Assembly (NCBI GenBank): GCA_026390695.1
Contig: JAPLFL010000089.1
Coordinates: 50,274 to 114,273, forward strand
Reading direction: 5' to 3'
Length of the DNA: 64,000 nucleotides
Source: Candidatus Kapaibacterium sp.
GTDB taxonomy: Bacteria; Bacteroidota; Ignavibacteria; Kapaibacteriales; UBA2268
Part shown: piece by piece, positions 34,529 to 44,297 of the stretch
Layout: the number at the start of each line of letters is the position of its first letter
Numbering within the stretch: position 1 is the first letter of the stretch
Position numbers and translations under genes: made by a program
The notes under the pieces: generated by a model
Seen by the model: the letters and a program-made list of their open reading frames with translations, nothing else
The model's database searches: none
Told to the model about the DNA's origin: nothing

Positions 34529-37033
34529 TTATTTATTATCACGCCAATGCAGCACAAAAGCTTTATAATTATCAGCAATCTCATTGGCACGCTTTAAACT
34601 GCTGCTTTCTCCAATAATTGAGAAAGCTCCTTTTTCTTTATCCGGTAAAATAAGTACCGAATCGGGTTCTAAAAATATTTTAATTCCTTCGACTAATTCA
34701 CGTTTCATATTTTGTGAATGCTCCATAGCAAGCCTCATAACAGTTCCTTTATTTTCCCAGGGACAGGAAACATCCTTGATACATTGGAATCTGTGAGGCA
34801 GTGTCAAATCGAGTTCAGATAATTTTTTACCAGTCTTACAGATCATTTCAAGAATTTTTCCAACAGTGTACATTCCATCGCTTGCAAAAAGAAAATCTGT
34901 AAAAATAAATCCACCGTAAACTCCACCGACGAAAAGCATGTCCGAATGTTCACGAGTAGCTTCCATCATAGCTGAATGTGAATTTTTAATCCGAATGACT
35001 TTTACATTGTATTCTGATGCAATTTCTTCTATTTCGCCGGTTGCTGCAATTGAAATACCGATTGAATACGGCTCTCGTTCACGATTTGTTTCTAAAAATA
35101 ATTTTGTCAGAATTGTTAGAAGCCTCGAAGATGAAAACCACATTCCTCTTTCGTCGATAATTGAAATTTTCTCAGCACCGGGTTCCATCTTGAAGCCAAG
35201 ACTATAGCCAAGGGATTTCATTATCTTACATATTTCTTCGTTTTCGGCTGACTGCATTTCAGCAGATTCCCAGAATCTTGTGTCATCAACAAAGTTATGC
35301 AATGATAAAACATTAACATCGAGTTTACCCAGAATAGAAGGGAGAATTGAGGAAGATAAACCGTAAGAATAATCAATAAGTATTTTTATCTTATTGTGAA
35401 TAATTTTATCAATATCCAATGAGTCAATATACTTTTTGATATAAATTTCGTTTGTTCGTTCGGGATAACTTATATGCCCCACTTCATCATGCTTTACACG
35501 CTTTATATCCTCGCCATAGAAGTATCTTTCAATAGATTTTGCCATTGAAAGGGTAATATCACGACCATCTTTATTAAAAATAATAATATCTGTAAGGTCT
35601 TTATTCCTTGGACTACGACGCACATGCAAACCAGCAGCATATCGCCCTGAGCGCAGCTCCTGACGTGTTTGTGGAATTGAAGTTGTTTGAAGATCATTTA
35701 TATTAACCCCTACGGAAGCAAGTCCTGCAGTGATTGTTCGTTTCATTATTCTTGATACTGTGTCAGGATCACGGCTGGCTAATAATGTAATATTTTTACC
35801 GAAAGCCATACCAAGAGCTGCTCCGAGTTTAGCACCGAAGTCTGGATTTATCTCAACATTTGAAAGACCTGAAATTCTTGCATCAGTAAACAATTCTCTC
35901 ATCCATTTTTCTTCCTGAACTAATGAACTGGAGAGCATTGCCCCGTTTTCGACCTTTTTATTCGGCCATAATTTAATATTAGAATTAAGCCGAGCTGCAC
36001 TGCCTATTATGCAATTATCCGCAATAAATACATTTTCAGATACAGTTGCAGAAGAGCCTATTTTGCAAGATTCGCAAATCACGCAATCTGTTAATTCTGC
36101 AAAATCTCCAATTTCAGTGTTTTTCCATATTGTAGAACCTGATATTCTGGCTCCAGTGCCAATTTTAATATTATCACCGATAATTGAATCCGAAATAAAA
36201 GCGTGTGCATCAATTAAAACATTATTTCCAATTATATTTGAGCCAGAAAATTTGGCTGTAGGTGCAATTTTTACGTTAGATCCGAGACTCAAATCATTCG
36301 TTGATTGAATCAAACCAAGATCAACTTTTCCTTGCAAGGATTCTGTCTGACCTACCTGATATTCGTTAAGATTGCCTATATCCCGCCAGTAGCCCTGAGT
36401 TATATACCCATACAAAGGCATATTTTTTGAGAGCATTAATGGAAATAAATCCTTACTGAAATCGAAGTCTTCGCGATAAGGAATCATATCAAGTACTTCA
36501 GGTTCAAGGATATATATTCCGGTATTAATTGTATCAGAGAAAACTTGCCCCCATGATGGTTTTTCAAGGAATCGAGTTATCTTCCCGTCCGAATCAGTCA
36601 TTACAATACCATACTGAAGCGGCATTGGCACACGAGTTAGGAGTATTGTTGCAAGTGATTTCTTTTCTATATGAAATTCAAGGGCTTTACTTAAATCAAA
36701 ATCAGTAAGAACATCGCCAGAAATTATAATAAATCTTTCATCCAAGTGTTCGGCTGCATTACGTACAGCTCCTGCAGTACCATAGTCAGCCTGTGCAATA
36801 ACATATTGCATTTTTATACCGAATGATTCACCGTCTTCAAAATATTTGGTAATTACCTCTGGTTGAAAATATAAAATAGAAACAATTTCATTAATTCCGT
36901 ATCTTTTCAATAGCCGGACAATATGCTCCATCATTGGACGATTCATGATCGGAACCATAGGCTTTGGAATTTTCATTGTCAAAGGTCTTAGTCTTGTTCC
37001 GAAGCCACCAGCCATGATCACAGCTTTTTTCAT
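34529..37033 (-). CDS. Sugar nucleotidyltransferase / left-handed helix / phosphomutase-like fusion
   Basis: The 834-residue product has an N-terminal nucleotidyltransferase (VIMAGGFGTRLRPLTMKIPK, GDVLTDFD, FLEKPSWGQVFSDTINTGIY), a left-handed beta-helix with hexapeptide repeats (about 245-365: NVLIDAHAFISDSIIGDN and similar), and a C-terminal phosphohexomutase-like region (about 380-834). It matches the large mannose-1-phosphate guanylyltransferase/phosphomutase-like fusions of cyanobacteria and other phyla. In the mutase part, the site of the usual phospho-serine loop (TASHNP) reads HVRRSPRN, so this half may be regulatory or inactive; this is typical of the family. It likely makes GDP-mannose or another NDP-hexose. 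Confidence 0.85.
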   Translation of the reverse strand: MKKAVIMAGGFGTRLRPLTMKIPKPMVPIMNRPMMEHIVRLLKRYGINEIVSILYFQPEVITKYFEDGESFGIKMQYVIAQADYGTAGAVRNAAEHLDERFIIISGDVLTDFDLSKALEFHIEKKSLATILLTRVPMPLQYGIVMTDSDGKITRFLEKPSWGQVFSDTINTGIYILEPEVLDMIPYREDFDFSKDLFPLMLSKNMPLYGYITQGYWRDIGNLNEYQVGQTESLQGKVDLGLIQSTNDLSLGSNVKIAPTAKFSGSNIIGNNVLIDAHAFISDSIIGDNIKIGTGARISGSTIWKNTEIGDFAELTDCVICESCKIGSSATVSENVFIADNCIIGSAARLNSNIKLWPNKKVENGAMLSSSLVQEEKWMRELFTDARISGLSNVEINPDFGAKLGAALGMAFGKNITLLASRDPDTVSRIMKRTITAGLASVGVNINDLQTTSIPQTRQELRSGRYAAGLHVRRSPRNKDLTDIIIFNKDGRDITLSMAKSIERYFYGEDIKRVKHDEVGHISYPERTNEIYIKKYIDSLDIDKIIHNKIKILIDYSYGLSSSILPSILGKLDVNVLSLHNFVDDTRFWESAEMQSAENEEICKIMKSLGYSLGFKMEPGAEKISIIDERGMWFSSSRLLTILTKLFLETNREREPYSIGISIAATGEIEEIASEYNVKVIRIKNSHSAMMEATREHSDMLFVGGVYGGFIFTDFLFASDGMYTVGKILEMICKTGKKLSELDLTLPHRFQCIKDVSCPWENKGTVMRLAMEHSQNMKRELVEGIKIFLEPDSVLILPDKEKGAFSIIGESSSLKRANEIADNYKAFVLHWRDNK

Positions 37034-37117
37034 TTTTCCTCCGTTATTAATTATTTTATCCGTTTTTCAAATTATCTAAACTTTCAAATATAACTATATT
37101 ATTTTAGAATATAAGGT

Positions 37118-37211
37118 TAAGATGATCTATTTTATAATAAAAAAATTGAATATAAAACATTTTCACATAATCAATCGTCGATAAAATGATTTAATAGATT
37201 TGATCATCTTA
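37118..37211. promoter_or_regulatory. Wide inverted repeat in the divergent promoter region
   Basis: TAAGATGATC (37118-37127) and GATCATCTTA (37202-37211) are perfect 10-bp inverted copies, 74 bp apart, between the divergent sugar-nucleotide and clpB genes. The right arm is 11 bp before the clpB ATG. It could be a pair of regulator half-sites that loop the intergenic DNA. No CIRCE element is present. Confidence 0.4.
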
Positions 37212-37222
37212 GTAGAAATAAA

Positions 37223-38542
37223 ATGAATTTTAATAAATTTACTATAAAAGCTCAGGAAGTATTTAATTCAGCTCAGGAAATTGCATTCAATTATAAGAAT
37301 CAATCAGTCGAACCCACACATCTCTTTGCCGCAATGATACAGGAATCTGCCGGCTTTACAAATATTATTTTAACCAAAATTGGAGCAAATGTTAAGTATT
37401 TGCAAATAAAAGTTAATGAACTAATGAATGCTCATCCTAAAATTCTTAATGATTTGCAAATGAATAGTTTCATTTCCAAAGATCTGAAGCAGGTTTTCGA
37501 TAATTCTTTACGTGAAGCCTCAGCCATGAAGGATGAGTTTATCTCCTTAGAACATATTCTCATTTCAATTTGCGAATTAAAGAATCCGCTCTCACAGCTA
37601 CTTAACGATCAGGATGTAACCAAAGATAATATCCTCAAAGTCATACACGAAATGAGGGGCGATCAGCGAATAGTTGATCAGAATTCCGAAGATAAATACA
37701 ATGCTCTTAAACGCTTCAGCCGTATGCTTAATGATGAGGCTTTAGCCGGCAAGATAGACCCTGTGATTGGACGGGAAGATGAAATAAAACGTGTACTTCA
37801 GGTTTTATCACGTCGGCGAAAGAATAATCCTGTACTGATAGGAGATCCGGGCGTTGGGAAAACTGCTATAGCAGAGGGTATTGCTCAAAGAATCGTATCC
37901 GGTGATGTCCCTGAGAGTTTAAAATCAAAACAAATTGTGATGTTGGATTTAGGCGCTTTAGTAGCAGGAACGAGCTTCCGCGGCCAGTTTGAGGAACGTC
38001 TTAAATCAGTAATTAAAGAGGTAAGCGATTCCGAAGGTGAATTAATATTATTTGTTGATGAACTCCATACTCTAATTGGAGCTGGTTCGGCGCAAGGTTC
38101 GATGGATGCAGCAAATATTCTTAAACCAGCTTTAGCACGAGGTGATTTAAGATGTATAGGTGCTACTACATTGGATGAATACCAAAAATATATTGAAAAA
38201 GATGCAGCATTAGAGCGGCGTTTCCAAAAAGTGTTCGTTGATGAACCTTCAATCGAAGATACTATCTCAATACTAAGAGGACTAAAGGAAAAGTACGAAG
38301 TTCATCATGGTGTCAGAATAACGGATGCTGCGATCATTGCGGCGGCAGAGCTTTCTGCTCGATATATAACCGATAGATTTATGCCGGATAAAGCAATAGA
38401 CCTCATTGATGAAGCTGCAAGCAAACATCGTTTAGAAATAGAATCTATGCCGGATGAAATTGATAAGGTTGATAGACGTATCCGTCAGCTTGAAATAGAA
38501 AAACAAGCCCTATTGCGAGAATTGGACTTGTTTTCCAAGTAA
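37223..38542 (+). CDS. clpB: Truncated ClpB: N domain plus first AAA+ module only
   Basis: The 439-residue product starts like a normal ClpB ([20 protein letters not shown]) with both repeats of the N domain (about 1-145) and an intact D1 AAA+ module: Walker [10 protein letters not shown] (207-215), Walker [12 protein letters not shown], sensor [12 protein letters not shown], arginine finger region ALERRFQKV. It ends [20 protein letters not shown] plus SK, exactly where the coiled-coil middle domain should begin. Full-length ClpB has about 860 residues with a middle domain and D2. No sequence for these parts follows in any frame; dtxR begins 14 nt later on the other strand. It may be a truncated pseudogene or a specialised N-D1 protein. 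Confidence 0.88.
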   Translation: MNFNKFTIKAQEVFNSAQEIAFNYKNQSVEPTHLFAAMIQESAGFTNIILTKIGANVKYLQIKVNELMNAHPKILNDLQMNSFISKDLKQVFDNSLREASAMKDEFISLEHILISICELKNPLSQLLNDQDVTKDNILKVIHEMRGDQRIVDQNSEDKYNALKRFSRMLNDEALAGKIDPVIGREDEIKRVLQVLSRRRKNNPVLIGDPGVGKTAIAEGIAQRIVSGDVPESLKSKQIVMLDLGALVAGTSFRGQFEERLKSVIKEVSDSEGELILFVDELHTLIGAGSAQGSMDAANILKPALARGDLRCIGATTLDEYQKYIEKDAALERRFQKVFVDEPSIEDTISILRGLKEKYEVHHGVRITDAAIIAAAELSARYITDRFMPDKAIDLIDEAASKHRLEIESMPDEIDKVDRRIRQLEIEKQALLRELDLFSK

Positions 38543-38555
38543 AAAAACACTAAAA

Positions 38556-39203
38556 TTATACTTCAACAAATATACTTGTTGCAAGTTCATTTCCAATAAT
38601 AATATCCTTACCATCCATTTTTAAACTGATTGGTCCGTTAAATGGAGCTTTGTCAATGATTTGAAAAGGTGTATTAGGTAGAAAACCCATTTTTTCAAAA
38701 AATGCTAATTTTTCAGGATCATCATCAGCAAGACGCTTAATAGTAAAATCCTTCCCTATTTCAAGCATTGAGAGCGGCTTTTCAAGTGTTTTAGGTATAT
38801 CCCCGTTTTTGGGAGGTATAGGATGTCCGTGTGGATCAAATTCCGGATTACCTAATAAACTATCAATTTTGTCAGCAAATTCTTCTGAAATATGATGTTC
38901 GAGACGGCAAGCTTCTTCGTGAACTTTATCAAGTGAATAGCCTAACATTTCCTTCAAATACAGCTCTAATAGCCTGTGATGACGAATAATCTCACTCGCA
39001 ATTTTTGAACCGCTTTCCGATAAGCGAACGCCTTTGTACGAATTATAATCGACCAAACCCATGGTTGCAAGTCGCTTTAGCATTCCTGTAACTGATGCTC
39101 CTGAAATGTTTAATTCATTAGCAAGTTCAGTTGTGGAAACCAAGCCGTTTTCCTGAAGTTTGTGAATGGTCTTGATATAATCTTCAACAGCCTGTGATAA
39201 CAT
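38556..39203 (-). CDS. DtxR/MntR-family metal-dependent repressor with FeoA-like C-terminal domain
   Basis: The 215-residue product has an N-terminal winged helix (QAVEDYIKTIHKLQENG, recognition helix SGASVTGMLKRLATMGL), a metal-binding dimerisation domain (EIIRHHRLLELYL, ACRLEHHISEEF, NPEFDPHGHPIP), and a C-terminal SH3-like FeoA domain (LADDDPEKLAFFEKMGFLPN). Members repress iron or manganese genes when metal is bound. It lies just downstream of feoB on the same strand and likely controls feoAB. The closing FeoA domain places it with DtxR/IdeR-like proteins. Confidence 0.92.
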   Translation of the reverse strand: MLSQAVEDYIKTIHKLQENGLVSTTELANELNISGASVTGMLKRLATMGLVDYNSYKGVRLSESGSKIASEIIRHHRLLELYLKEMLGYSLDKVHEEACRLEHHISEEFADKIDSLLGNPEFDPHGHPIPPKNGDIPKTLEKPLSMLEIGKDFTIKRLADDDPEKLAFFEKMGFLPNTPFQIIDKAPFNGPISLKMDGKDIIIGNELATSIFVEV

Positions 39204-39238
39204 AAAATTCTCCTTAATTCTCCTACTTAATTAAATGA

Positions 39239-39273
39239 TTAAGAATAATATCGAATAAAAAAATTATTCTTAA
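39239..39273. promoter_or_regulatory. AT-rich palindrome between feoB and dtxR
   Basis: TTAAGAATAAT (39239-39249) and ATTATTCTTAA (39263-39273) are a perfect 11-bp inverted repeat with a 13-bp centre. It lies 36 bp before the dtxR start and after the feoB stop. It could be the autoregulatory operator of the DtxR-like protein, or a weak terminator for feoB. The T-rich loop favours neither. Confidence 0.5.
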
Positions 39274-39290
39274 CCAATATAAATACTAAT

Positions 39291-41219
39291 TTAAGTTAAA
39301 ATAAACTTAAAAACAAGTGCTGACAAAAATGCAAGAATGATACTGATTGTTGAGGAAAATAAAATCACTGATCTACCGAACTCGCGTTTTAAAACTAACA
39401 TTGTCGATAGGCAAGGAAGGTATAGTGTGACAAAAATCGTAAATGTTAGTATCTGTGCGTTTGTCATTGGTAAAACATCAAGAGATGAAATGCCTAATGC
39501 TTGTGTCATCATCACTATCACAAGCTCTTTTCTTAGAAAACCGAAAATCAAGGTTGAGCCTAACTGTTCGGGTAATCCTAAGATTGTAGAAACTAAGGGA
39601 GAAAAGAATTTATTAATATATATGGTTAGATTTAGATATTCTGTCATTCCCATAATAAAACTACCAAGAACCAAGTATAGAAGCGCTACACGAATGAATT
39701 CCATAAGTTTTGTTTTAGTTTTTTGAAATGGTATTTTCAGTGAAGGAATTTTCAAGTTTGGGATTTCTAAAATAAGTCCTATAGGCTTCCCTGAGAATTT
39801 TGAAATTATTTTACCAACAATTGCAATGATGATGATTACATAGAAAAAGATTAACACAGTCCAGAGTGGGCCGGTTCTCGCCGCTGCTAAAGCAAAGATA
39901 ACAGATATACGAGCAGAGCATGGAATCAATGGAATAAGAGATGCAGTAATTTTTCGTTCAATTTTATTTTCGATTATACGAGTGGCATAAATTGCCGGAA
40001 CCGAGCATCCAAAGCCCAAAATAAAAGGTACTACTGATTTTCCGTGCAAGCCAATTTTATGCATAAATCCGTCAATTAAAAAAGCAACTCTGGAGATATA
40101 GCCTGTTTCTTCAAAAAATGAAGTGATAAGAACCAAGGGTAAAAGATAAGGTAGAACTACTCCTATAGCGCCCTCAATACCTTGATATATTCCATTTGTC
40201 ATATAGTATAAAAAAGGACTGTTTAATTTAAGTGGCGTGTAAAGTGACTCTACAAAATCCAATGGTACTTCAATTATTTTACTGATTATATCGCCGAGGA
40301 TAAATATTAAAGAAAATTGAAGGATAAAATAAAGCAATAAAAAGACATAACCCCAGAATGGGTGCAGAAGCCAATCATCAAGTTTTTCGATTAATGGGCG
40401 TTCATGTCTTGATTTTAAGGTTTGAACTTTGTCCGTAATTTTTATAGCTATATGATGGCGTTCATAAGAAATTGATTCAAAAATATCGAATTTATGATCC
40501 TTTAAAATCTGCTCGGATGCTATTTTATTGATGGATGAAGTTAAATTTCTTAAATCACTTCCTAATATGACAGGATACTCAAGGGCTTTGATAGCCAAGA
40601 AACGATCAGATACATTAAGATTAGAAGTTTTTGTTGCAAGAATACTTTCGGTTTCAACAACAAAATTTTCCAAATGAGCAGAATAATCGAATTTAGCAGG
40701 ATTGTGATTAGAAGCCGATAACAATTTTGAACACTCATCAATTAAATTTTTTACACCTTTGCCAAAAATAGCGGTAATAGGAATAACCGGTATTCTCAGC
40801 TCCTGCTCAAGAAGTTGTTTGTTAATAAAGATTCCATGAGCCATTGATTCATCGAGCATATTTAACCCGACAATCATTGGAATACCTGTTTCAATTAGTT
40901 CGACGGTCATCACCAAACTCCGCGACAGAAGCGTAGAATCAATGAGATTAATAATTAAATCTACTTGTTCATTCATTATATAATCAAGTGTAACCTGTTC
41001 GGCTTTATCGTTTGGATTTAAAGAGTAGGAGCCGGGAAGATCAATTAATCTGAAACTTTCATTATAAATATTAATAATCGTTTGCTTTAAATCAACCGTA
41101 GTTCCGGCAAAATTAGATGTAGATGCTTTGGTATCTGATAGGACGTTAAAGAGAGTGCTTTTACCAGCATTTGGTTGTCCGACAATAGCAATAGTTCTTA
41201 GTTTATCATTAATTTTCAT
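39291..41219 (-). CDS. feoB: Ferrous iron transporter FeoB
   Basis: From the ATG at 41219 the product has 642 residues. The N-terminal G domain has GQPNAGKST (G1), a DLPGSYSL (G3) motif and GLNMLDE (G4). The membrane part has the Gate motifs (GYISRVAFLIDGFMHKIGLH, then GCSVPAIYATR). It moves Fe2+ across the inner membrane with GTP hydrolysis. A TTG two codons earlier (41225) is also possible; the ATG is preferred. The start overlaps the end of feoA by 11 bp, showing translational coupling. It is a short form without the C-terminal extension of the E. coli protein. Confidence 0.95.
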   Translation of the reverse strand: MKINDKLRTIAIVGQPNAGKSTLFNVLSDTKASTSNFAGTTVDLKQTIINIYNESFRLIDLPGSYSLNPNDKAEQVTLDYIMNEQVDLIINLIDSTLLSRSLVMTVELIETGIPMIVGLNMLDESMAHGIFINKQLLEQELRIPVIPITAIFGKGVKNLIDECSKLLSASNHNPAKFDYSAHLENFVVETESILATKTSNLNVSDRFLAIKALEYPVILGSDLRNLTSSINKIASEQILKDHKFDIFESISYERHHIAIKITDKVQTLKSRHERPLIEKLDDWLLHPFWGYVFLLLYFILQFSLIFILGDIISKIIEVPLDFVESLYTPLKLNSPFLYYMTNGIYQGIEGAIGVVLPYLLPLVLITSFFEETGYISRVAFLIDGFMHKIGLHGKSVVPFILGFGCSVPAIYATRIIENKIERKITASLIPLIPCSARISVIFALAAARTGPLWTVLIFFYVIIIIAIVGKIISKFSGKPIGLILEIPNLKIPSLKIPFQKTKTKLMEFIRVALLYLVLGSFIMGMTEYLNLTIYINKFFSPLVSTILGLPEQLGSTLIFGFLRKELVIVMMTQALGISSLDVLPMTNAQILTFTIFVTLYLPCLSTMLVLKREFGRSVILFSSTISIILAFLSALVFKFILT

Positions 41220-41442
41220 ATTCAACTTGAATTTTCTCAGCTAATTCACGGTCAAGGGCAAGCTTAGTAAGCCCGTAAAGCGGATTTAGGACTAAGACAG
41301 GGCCAAATTTGTTATCATTTACTTTTATTAATAATTCATTGATGTGAATTCCCATTGATAACAATTTCCTTCTGATATCATCATCAGATTCAATATATGT
41401 AATTTTCAAATTTGTCTTTGTTTGAGCTTCCGAAAGAGTCAT
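41209..41442 (-). CDS. feoA: Ferrous iron transport accessory protein FeoA
   Basis: The 77-residue product has the FeoA SH3-like fold: MTLSEAQTKTNLKITYIESD, then IRRKLLSMGIHINELLIKVND, cited here by its RRKLLSMGI motif, and LALDRELAEKI at the end. It interacts with FeoB and is required for uptake. It is first in the feoA-feoB-dtxR unit. The upstream 250 nt contain no recognised Fur or DtxR box. Confidence 0.93.
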   Translation of the reverse strand: MTLSEAQTKTNLKITYIESDDDIRRKLLSMGIHINELLIKVNDNKFGPVLVLNPLYGLTKLALDRELAEKIQVEYEN

Positions 41443-41650
41443 TATTTTTATCCGATTAAACTGTTATTTAGCTTTGTCTAAATACAAAAATAACTATTTT
41501 TTCTCATTCACCAAGAGATTTACTTAAATACTATCAATTAATTTCTAAATTATCACTGCTGATCTGATTTTTGTCTAAATAATCAAAAAATCAATGCTTC
41601 AATAATTTATCATATAAAAATAAAAATTGAAATTATTAGTAATTTTTTTC

Positions 41651-41681
41651 TTGCTTATTTAAAGAAAATTCCTTAATTTTG
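41651..41681 (+). promoter_or_regulatory. tRNA-Glu promoter, Bacteroidota type
   Basis: TTG at 41651-41653 and TAATTTTG at 41674-41681, 20 bp apart, sit 15 bp before the mature tRNA-Glu. The tRNA-Lys gene has the same elements with the same spacing at 63327-63357. Confidence 0.75.
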
Positions 41682-41696
41682 TAATCTTGTTTGTTT

Positions 41697-41768
41697 GGTC
41701 CCATCGACTAACGGATAGGTCACCACCCTTTCACGGTGGCAGTACGGGTTCGAATCCCGTTGGGATCA
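41697..41768 (+). tRNA. tRNA-Glu (anticodon TTC)
   Basis: The 72-nt cloverleaf starts GGTCCCA and closes with TGGGATC plus discriminator A. The D arm is CGACTAACGGATAGG-like, the anticodon stem-loop is CCACC-CTTTCAC-GGTGG (anticodon TTC) and the T arm is CGGGTTCGAATCCCG. CCA is not encoded. Confidence 0.97.
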
Positions 41769-41771
41769 CTG

Positions 41772-41806
41772 AAAAAAAGCTCTGTTTTTAAGTAGAGCTT
41801 TTTTTA
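41772..41806 (+). terminator. Rho-independent terminator after tRNA-Glu
   Basis: AAAAAAGCTCT and AGAGCTTTTTT form an 11-bp stem with a 10-nt loop and a T-run, starting 4 nt after the tRNA. Confidence 0.88.
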
Positions 41807-41941
41807 TTTCTTCTTCCGAAGTTGAAACTAACTGTTTAAATCCCTGTTCAGTCCTATTCCCTTTTTTTTAACTTGATTTATTAGTAATTTTGTATCCTGT
41901 AAAGTTATTTTTTGAAAATCGAATTATAATAGGAATATTTT

Positions 41942-44209
41942 ATGAAAATCAGAAAAGAAGATGCCCTTGAATACCATAGTAGAGGTAGAAAAGGGAAAAT
42001 CGAAGTTATTACTACTAAACCATGCGTTACTCAACGAGACCTGTCCTTAGCTTATTCACCCGGTGTAGCAGAGCCTTGCCGTGAAATTCATAAAGACGTT
42101 AGTAAAGTTTATGAATATACTGCTAAAGGAAATTTAGTTGCTGTTATTTCAAATGGTACTGCTGTTCTTGGTCTTGGAGATATTGGTCCTGAGGCCGGCA
42201 AACCTGTTATGGAAGGAAAAGGAGTCTTGTTCAAGGTTTTTGCAGATATTGATGTTTTTGATATTGAATTGAATAGTAAAAGTATTGACGAGATAGTCCG
42301 CGTTTGTGAAGTTCTGGAGCCAACCTTTGGTGGAATTAATCTTGAAGATATTAAGGGGCCGGAATGTTTTCATATCGAAGAAGAATTGAAAAGAAGATTA
42401 AAAATTCCGGTATTCCATGATGATCAGCATGGTACTGCTATTATAAGCGGTGCAGCTCTTATGAACGCTGTTGAACTTGTGGGAAAGAAAATGGAAGATA
42501 TCAAAGTAGTTTATAATGGCGCTGGTGCTTCCGGAATTGCTTGTGCAAAATTTCACATCAGCTTAGGTGTGAAAAAAGAAAATGTCATTATGTGTGATAC
42601 AAAAGGAGTTCTTTATAAGGGCAGAACCGAAGGCATGAATGTTTATAAAGATGAATTTCTTGTCGAAACCGATGCGCGTACATTAGCAGATGCTTTTGTC
42701 GGTGCCGACGTTTTCGTTGGACTTTCTATTGGCAATTGTGTTACTCAGGACATGGTTAAAACTATGGCTGCAGATCCGATTATTTTTGCAATGGCAAATC
42801 CTGATCCCGAAATTACTTATAATGACGCCAGAGAAGCCAGACCTGAGATTATTATGGCTACCGGACGTTCTGATTATCCTAATCAAGTTAATAACGTTCT
42901 TGGTTTTCCATTTATTTTCCGCGGCGCTTTAGACGTTGCTGCATCGGCTATTAATGAAGAAATGAAGAAAGCTGCTGCGTATGCGCTGGCAAAATTAGCA
43001 AAAGAAGAAGTGTTGGATTCTGTAAAACGTGCTTATGGCGTCAAGGAAATGACATTCGGTAAAGATTATATTATTCCAAAACCTTTTGATCCACGTGTTC
43101 TAACCTGGGTTGCTCCTGCAGTCGCTAAGGCTGCAATTGAAACAGGTGTGGCACGAAAACCAATTGAAGATTGGGATGAATATAAACTCAGCCTGAATAT
43201 TCGTATGGGGCGTTCGGAAAAAATAATGACCAATATTAACGCAAAAGCACGCCGTAATCCTAAACGAGTAGTGTTCCCTGAAGGAGATCAGGTCAATATA
43301 ATAAAAGCCGCTCAATTAAGCCTTGACGACGGTTTGGCATCACCTATTTTGCTTGGTAATGTTGATAGAATAAAAAATGTAGCAGCTGAAAATGGATACG
43401 ATATTGAAGGTATTACAATTATCAATCCTAAAGATTATGAAAGAATGGAAGATTATATCAATGAATTCCAGCACTTACGTAATCGAAAAGGAATTACTCG
43501 CAATGAAGCCGAAAAAACTATGTTTACCCGCAGAAATTTCTTTGGTGCAATGATGGTACATTTGGGAGATGCAGATTGTATGATTTCCGGCTATACGTCA
43601 CACTATCCTGAAACTATCTCTCCAGCTCTTCAAATTATTGGACGTGATAAACAATATGCAAAAGTATCTGGATTATATATTTTAAATACTAAGCAACAAA
43701 CATATTTTCTTGCTGACACTACAGTTAATATTGATCCTGATGCAACAACTATTGCTGATATAGCACTTCAAACTGCCGAATTAGCTCGTCATTTCGATGT
43801 TGAACCATCTGTGGCTCTACTTTCTTATAGTAATTTTGGCTCAACAATCGGAGATTCTCCCTCCAAAATGATTGAAGCATTAAAGATAATTAAGAGCCGC
43901 GATCCAAATTTGATTGTTGATGGTGAAATGCAGGCTGATACTGCCGTGACACCTGAAATTCTTAACGAAACTTATCCTTTTAGTTCATTGAAAAATGGTG
44001 CAAATTGCTTGATTTTCCCTGATCTGAATTCTGGAAATATTGCTTACAAGCTGCTTTCCAAAATTGGTGGAGCACACCTTATTGGTCCGATTTTAATGGG
44101 ATTGAAGAAATCAGTGCATGTACTCCAGCGCGGAGCCGAAGTAAATGATATTCTTAATATGGTGGCCATAGCAGTAGTTGACGCACAGAATTTAGAAGCT
44201 AAAGAATAA
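41942..44209 (+). CDS. maeB: NADP-dependent malic enzyme with phosphotransacetylase-like domain
   Basis: The 755-residue product is a standard MaeB: malic enzyme part (residues about 1-430: SLAYSPGVAEPCREI, GNLVAVISNGTAVLGLGDIG, PVFHDDQHGTAIISGAAL, NGAGASGIACAKFH) and a phosphate acetyltransferase-like part (about 430-755: PKRVVFPEGDQVNIIKAAQL, ISGYTSHYPETISPALQIIG). It oxidatively decarboxylates malate to pyruvate; the second part binds acetyl-CoA as an allosteric inhibitor but lacks transacetylase activity in known homologues. The gene stands alone between tRNA-Glu and a terminator. Confidence 0.95.
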   Translation: MKIRKEDALEYHSRGRKGKIEVITTKPCVTQRDLSLAYSPGVAEPCREIHKDVSKVYEYTAKGNLVAVISNGTAVLGLGDIGPEAGKPVMEGKGVLFKVFADIDVFDIELNSKSIDEIVRVCEVLEPTFGGINLEDIKGPECFHIEEELKRRLKIPVFHDDQHGTAIISGAALMNAVELVGKKMEDIKVVYNGAGASGIACAKFHISLGVKKENVIMCDTKGVLYKGRTEGMNVYKDEFLVETDARTLADAFVGADVFVGLSIGNCVTQDMVKTMAADPIIFAMANPDPEITYNDAREARPEIIMATGRSDYPNQVNNVLGFPFIFRGALDVAASAINEEMKKAAAYALAKLAKEEVLDSVKRAYGVKEMTFGKDYIIPKPFDPRVLTWVAPAVAKAAIETGVARKPIEDWDEYKLSLNIRMGRSEKIMTNINAKARRNPKRVVFPEGDQVNIIKAAQLSLDDGLASPILLGNVDRIKNVAAENGYDIEGITIINPKDYERMEDYINEFQHLRNRKGITRNEAEKTMFTRRNFFGAMMVHLGDADCMISGYTSHYPETISPALQIIGRDKQYAKVSGLYILNTKQQTYFLADTTVNIDPDATTIADIALQTAELARHFDVEPSVALLSYSNFGSTIGDSPSKMIEALKIIKSRDPNLIVDGEMQADTAVTPEILNETYPFSSLKNGANCLIFPDLNSGNIAYKLLSKIGGAHLIGPILMGLKKSVHVLQRGAEVNDILNMVAIAVVDAQNLEAKE

Positions 44210-44265
44210 ATTTAAAAGGTATTGCTCCTAAGAGGAATCTTGCGGAGCAGCATCAATTCTTAACG

Positions 44266-44297
44266 AATCCCTCTTTTATCCTTAGAAGAGGGATTTT
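44266..44297. terminator. Bidirectional terminator between maeB and porD-like gene
   Basis: AATCCCTCTT and AAGAGGGATT form a 10-bp stem with a short loop, followed by TTT on the plus strand. It lies between the convergent ends of maeB and the DUF4835 gene. Confidence 0.75.

Noticed and set aside
37034..37222. CIRCE heat-shock operator before the clpB-like gene
   Set aside because: No TTAGCACTC-N9-GAGTGCTAA is present; only an unrelated wide inverted repeat is found.
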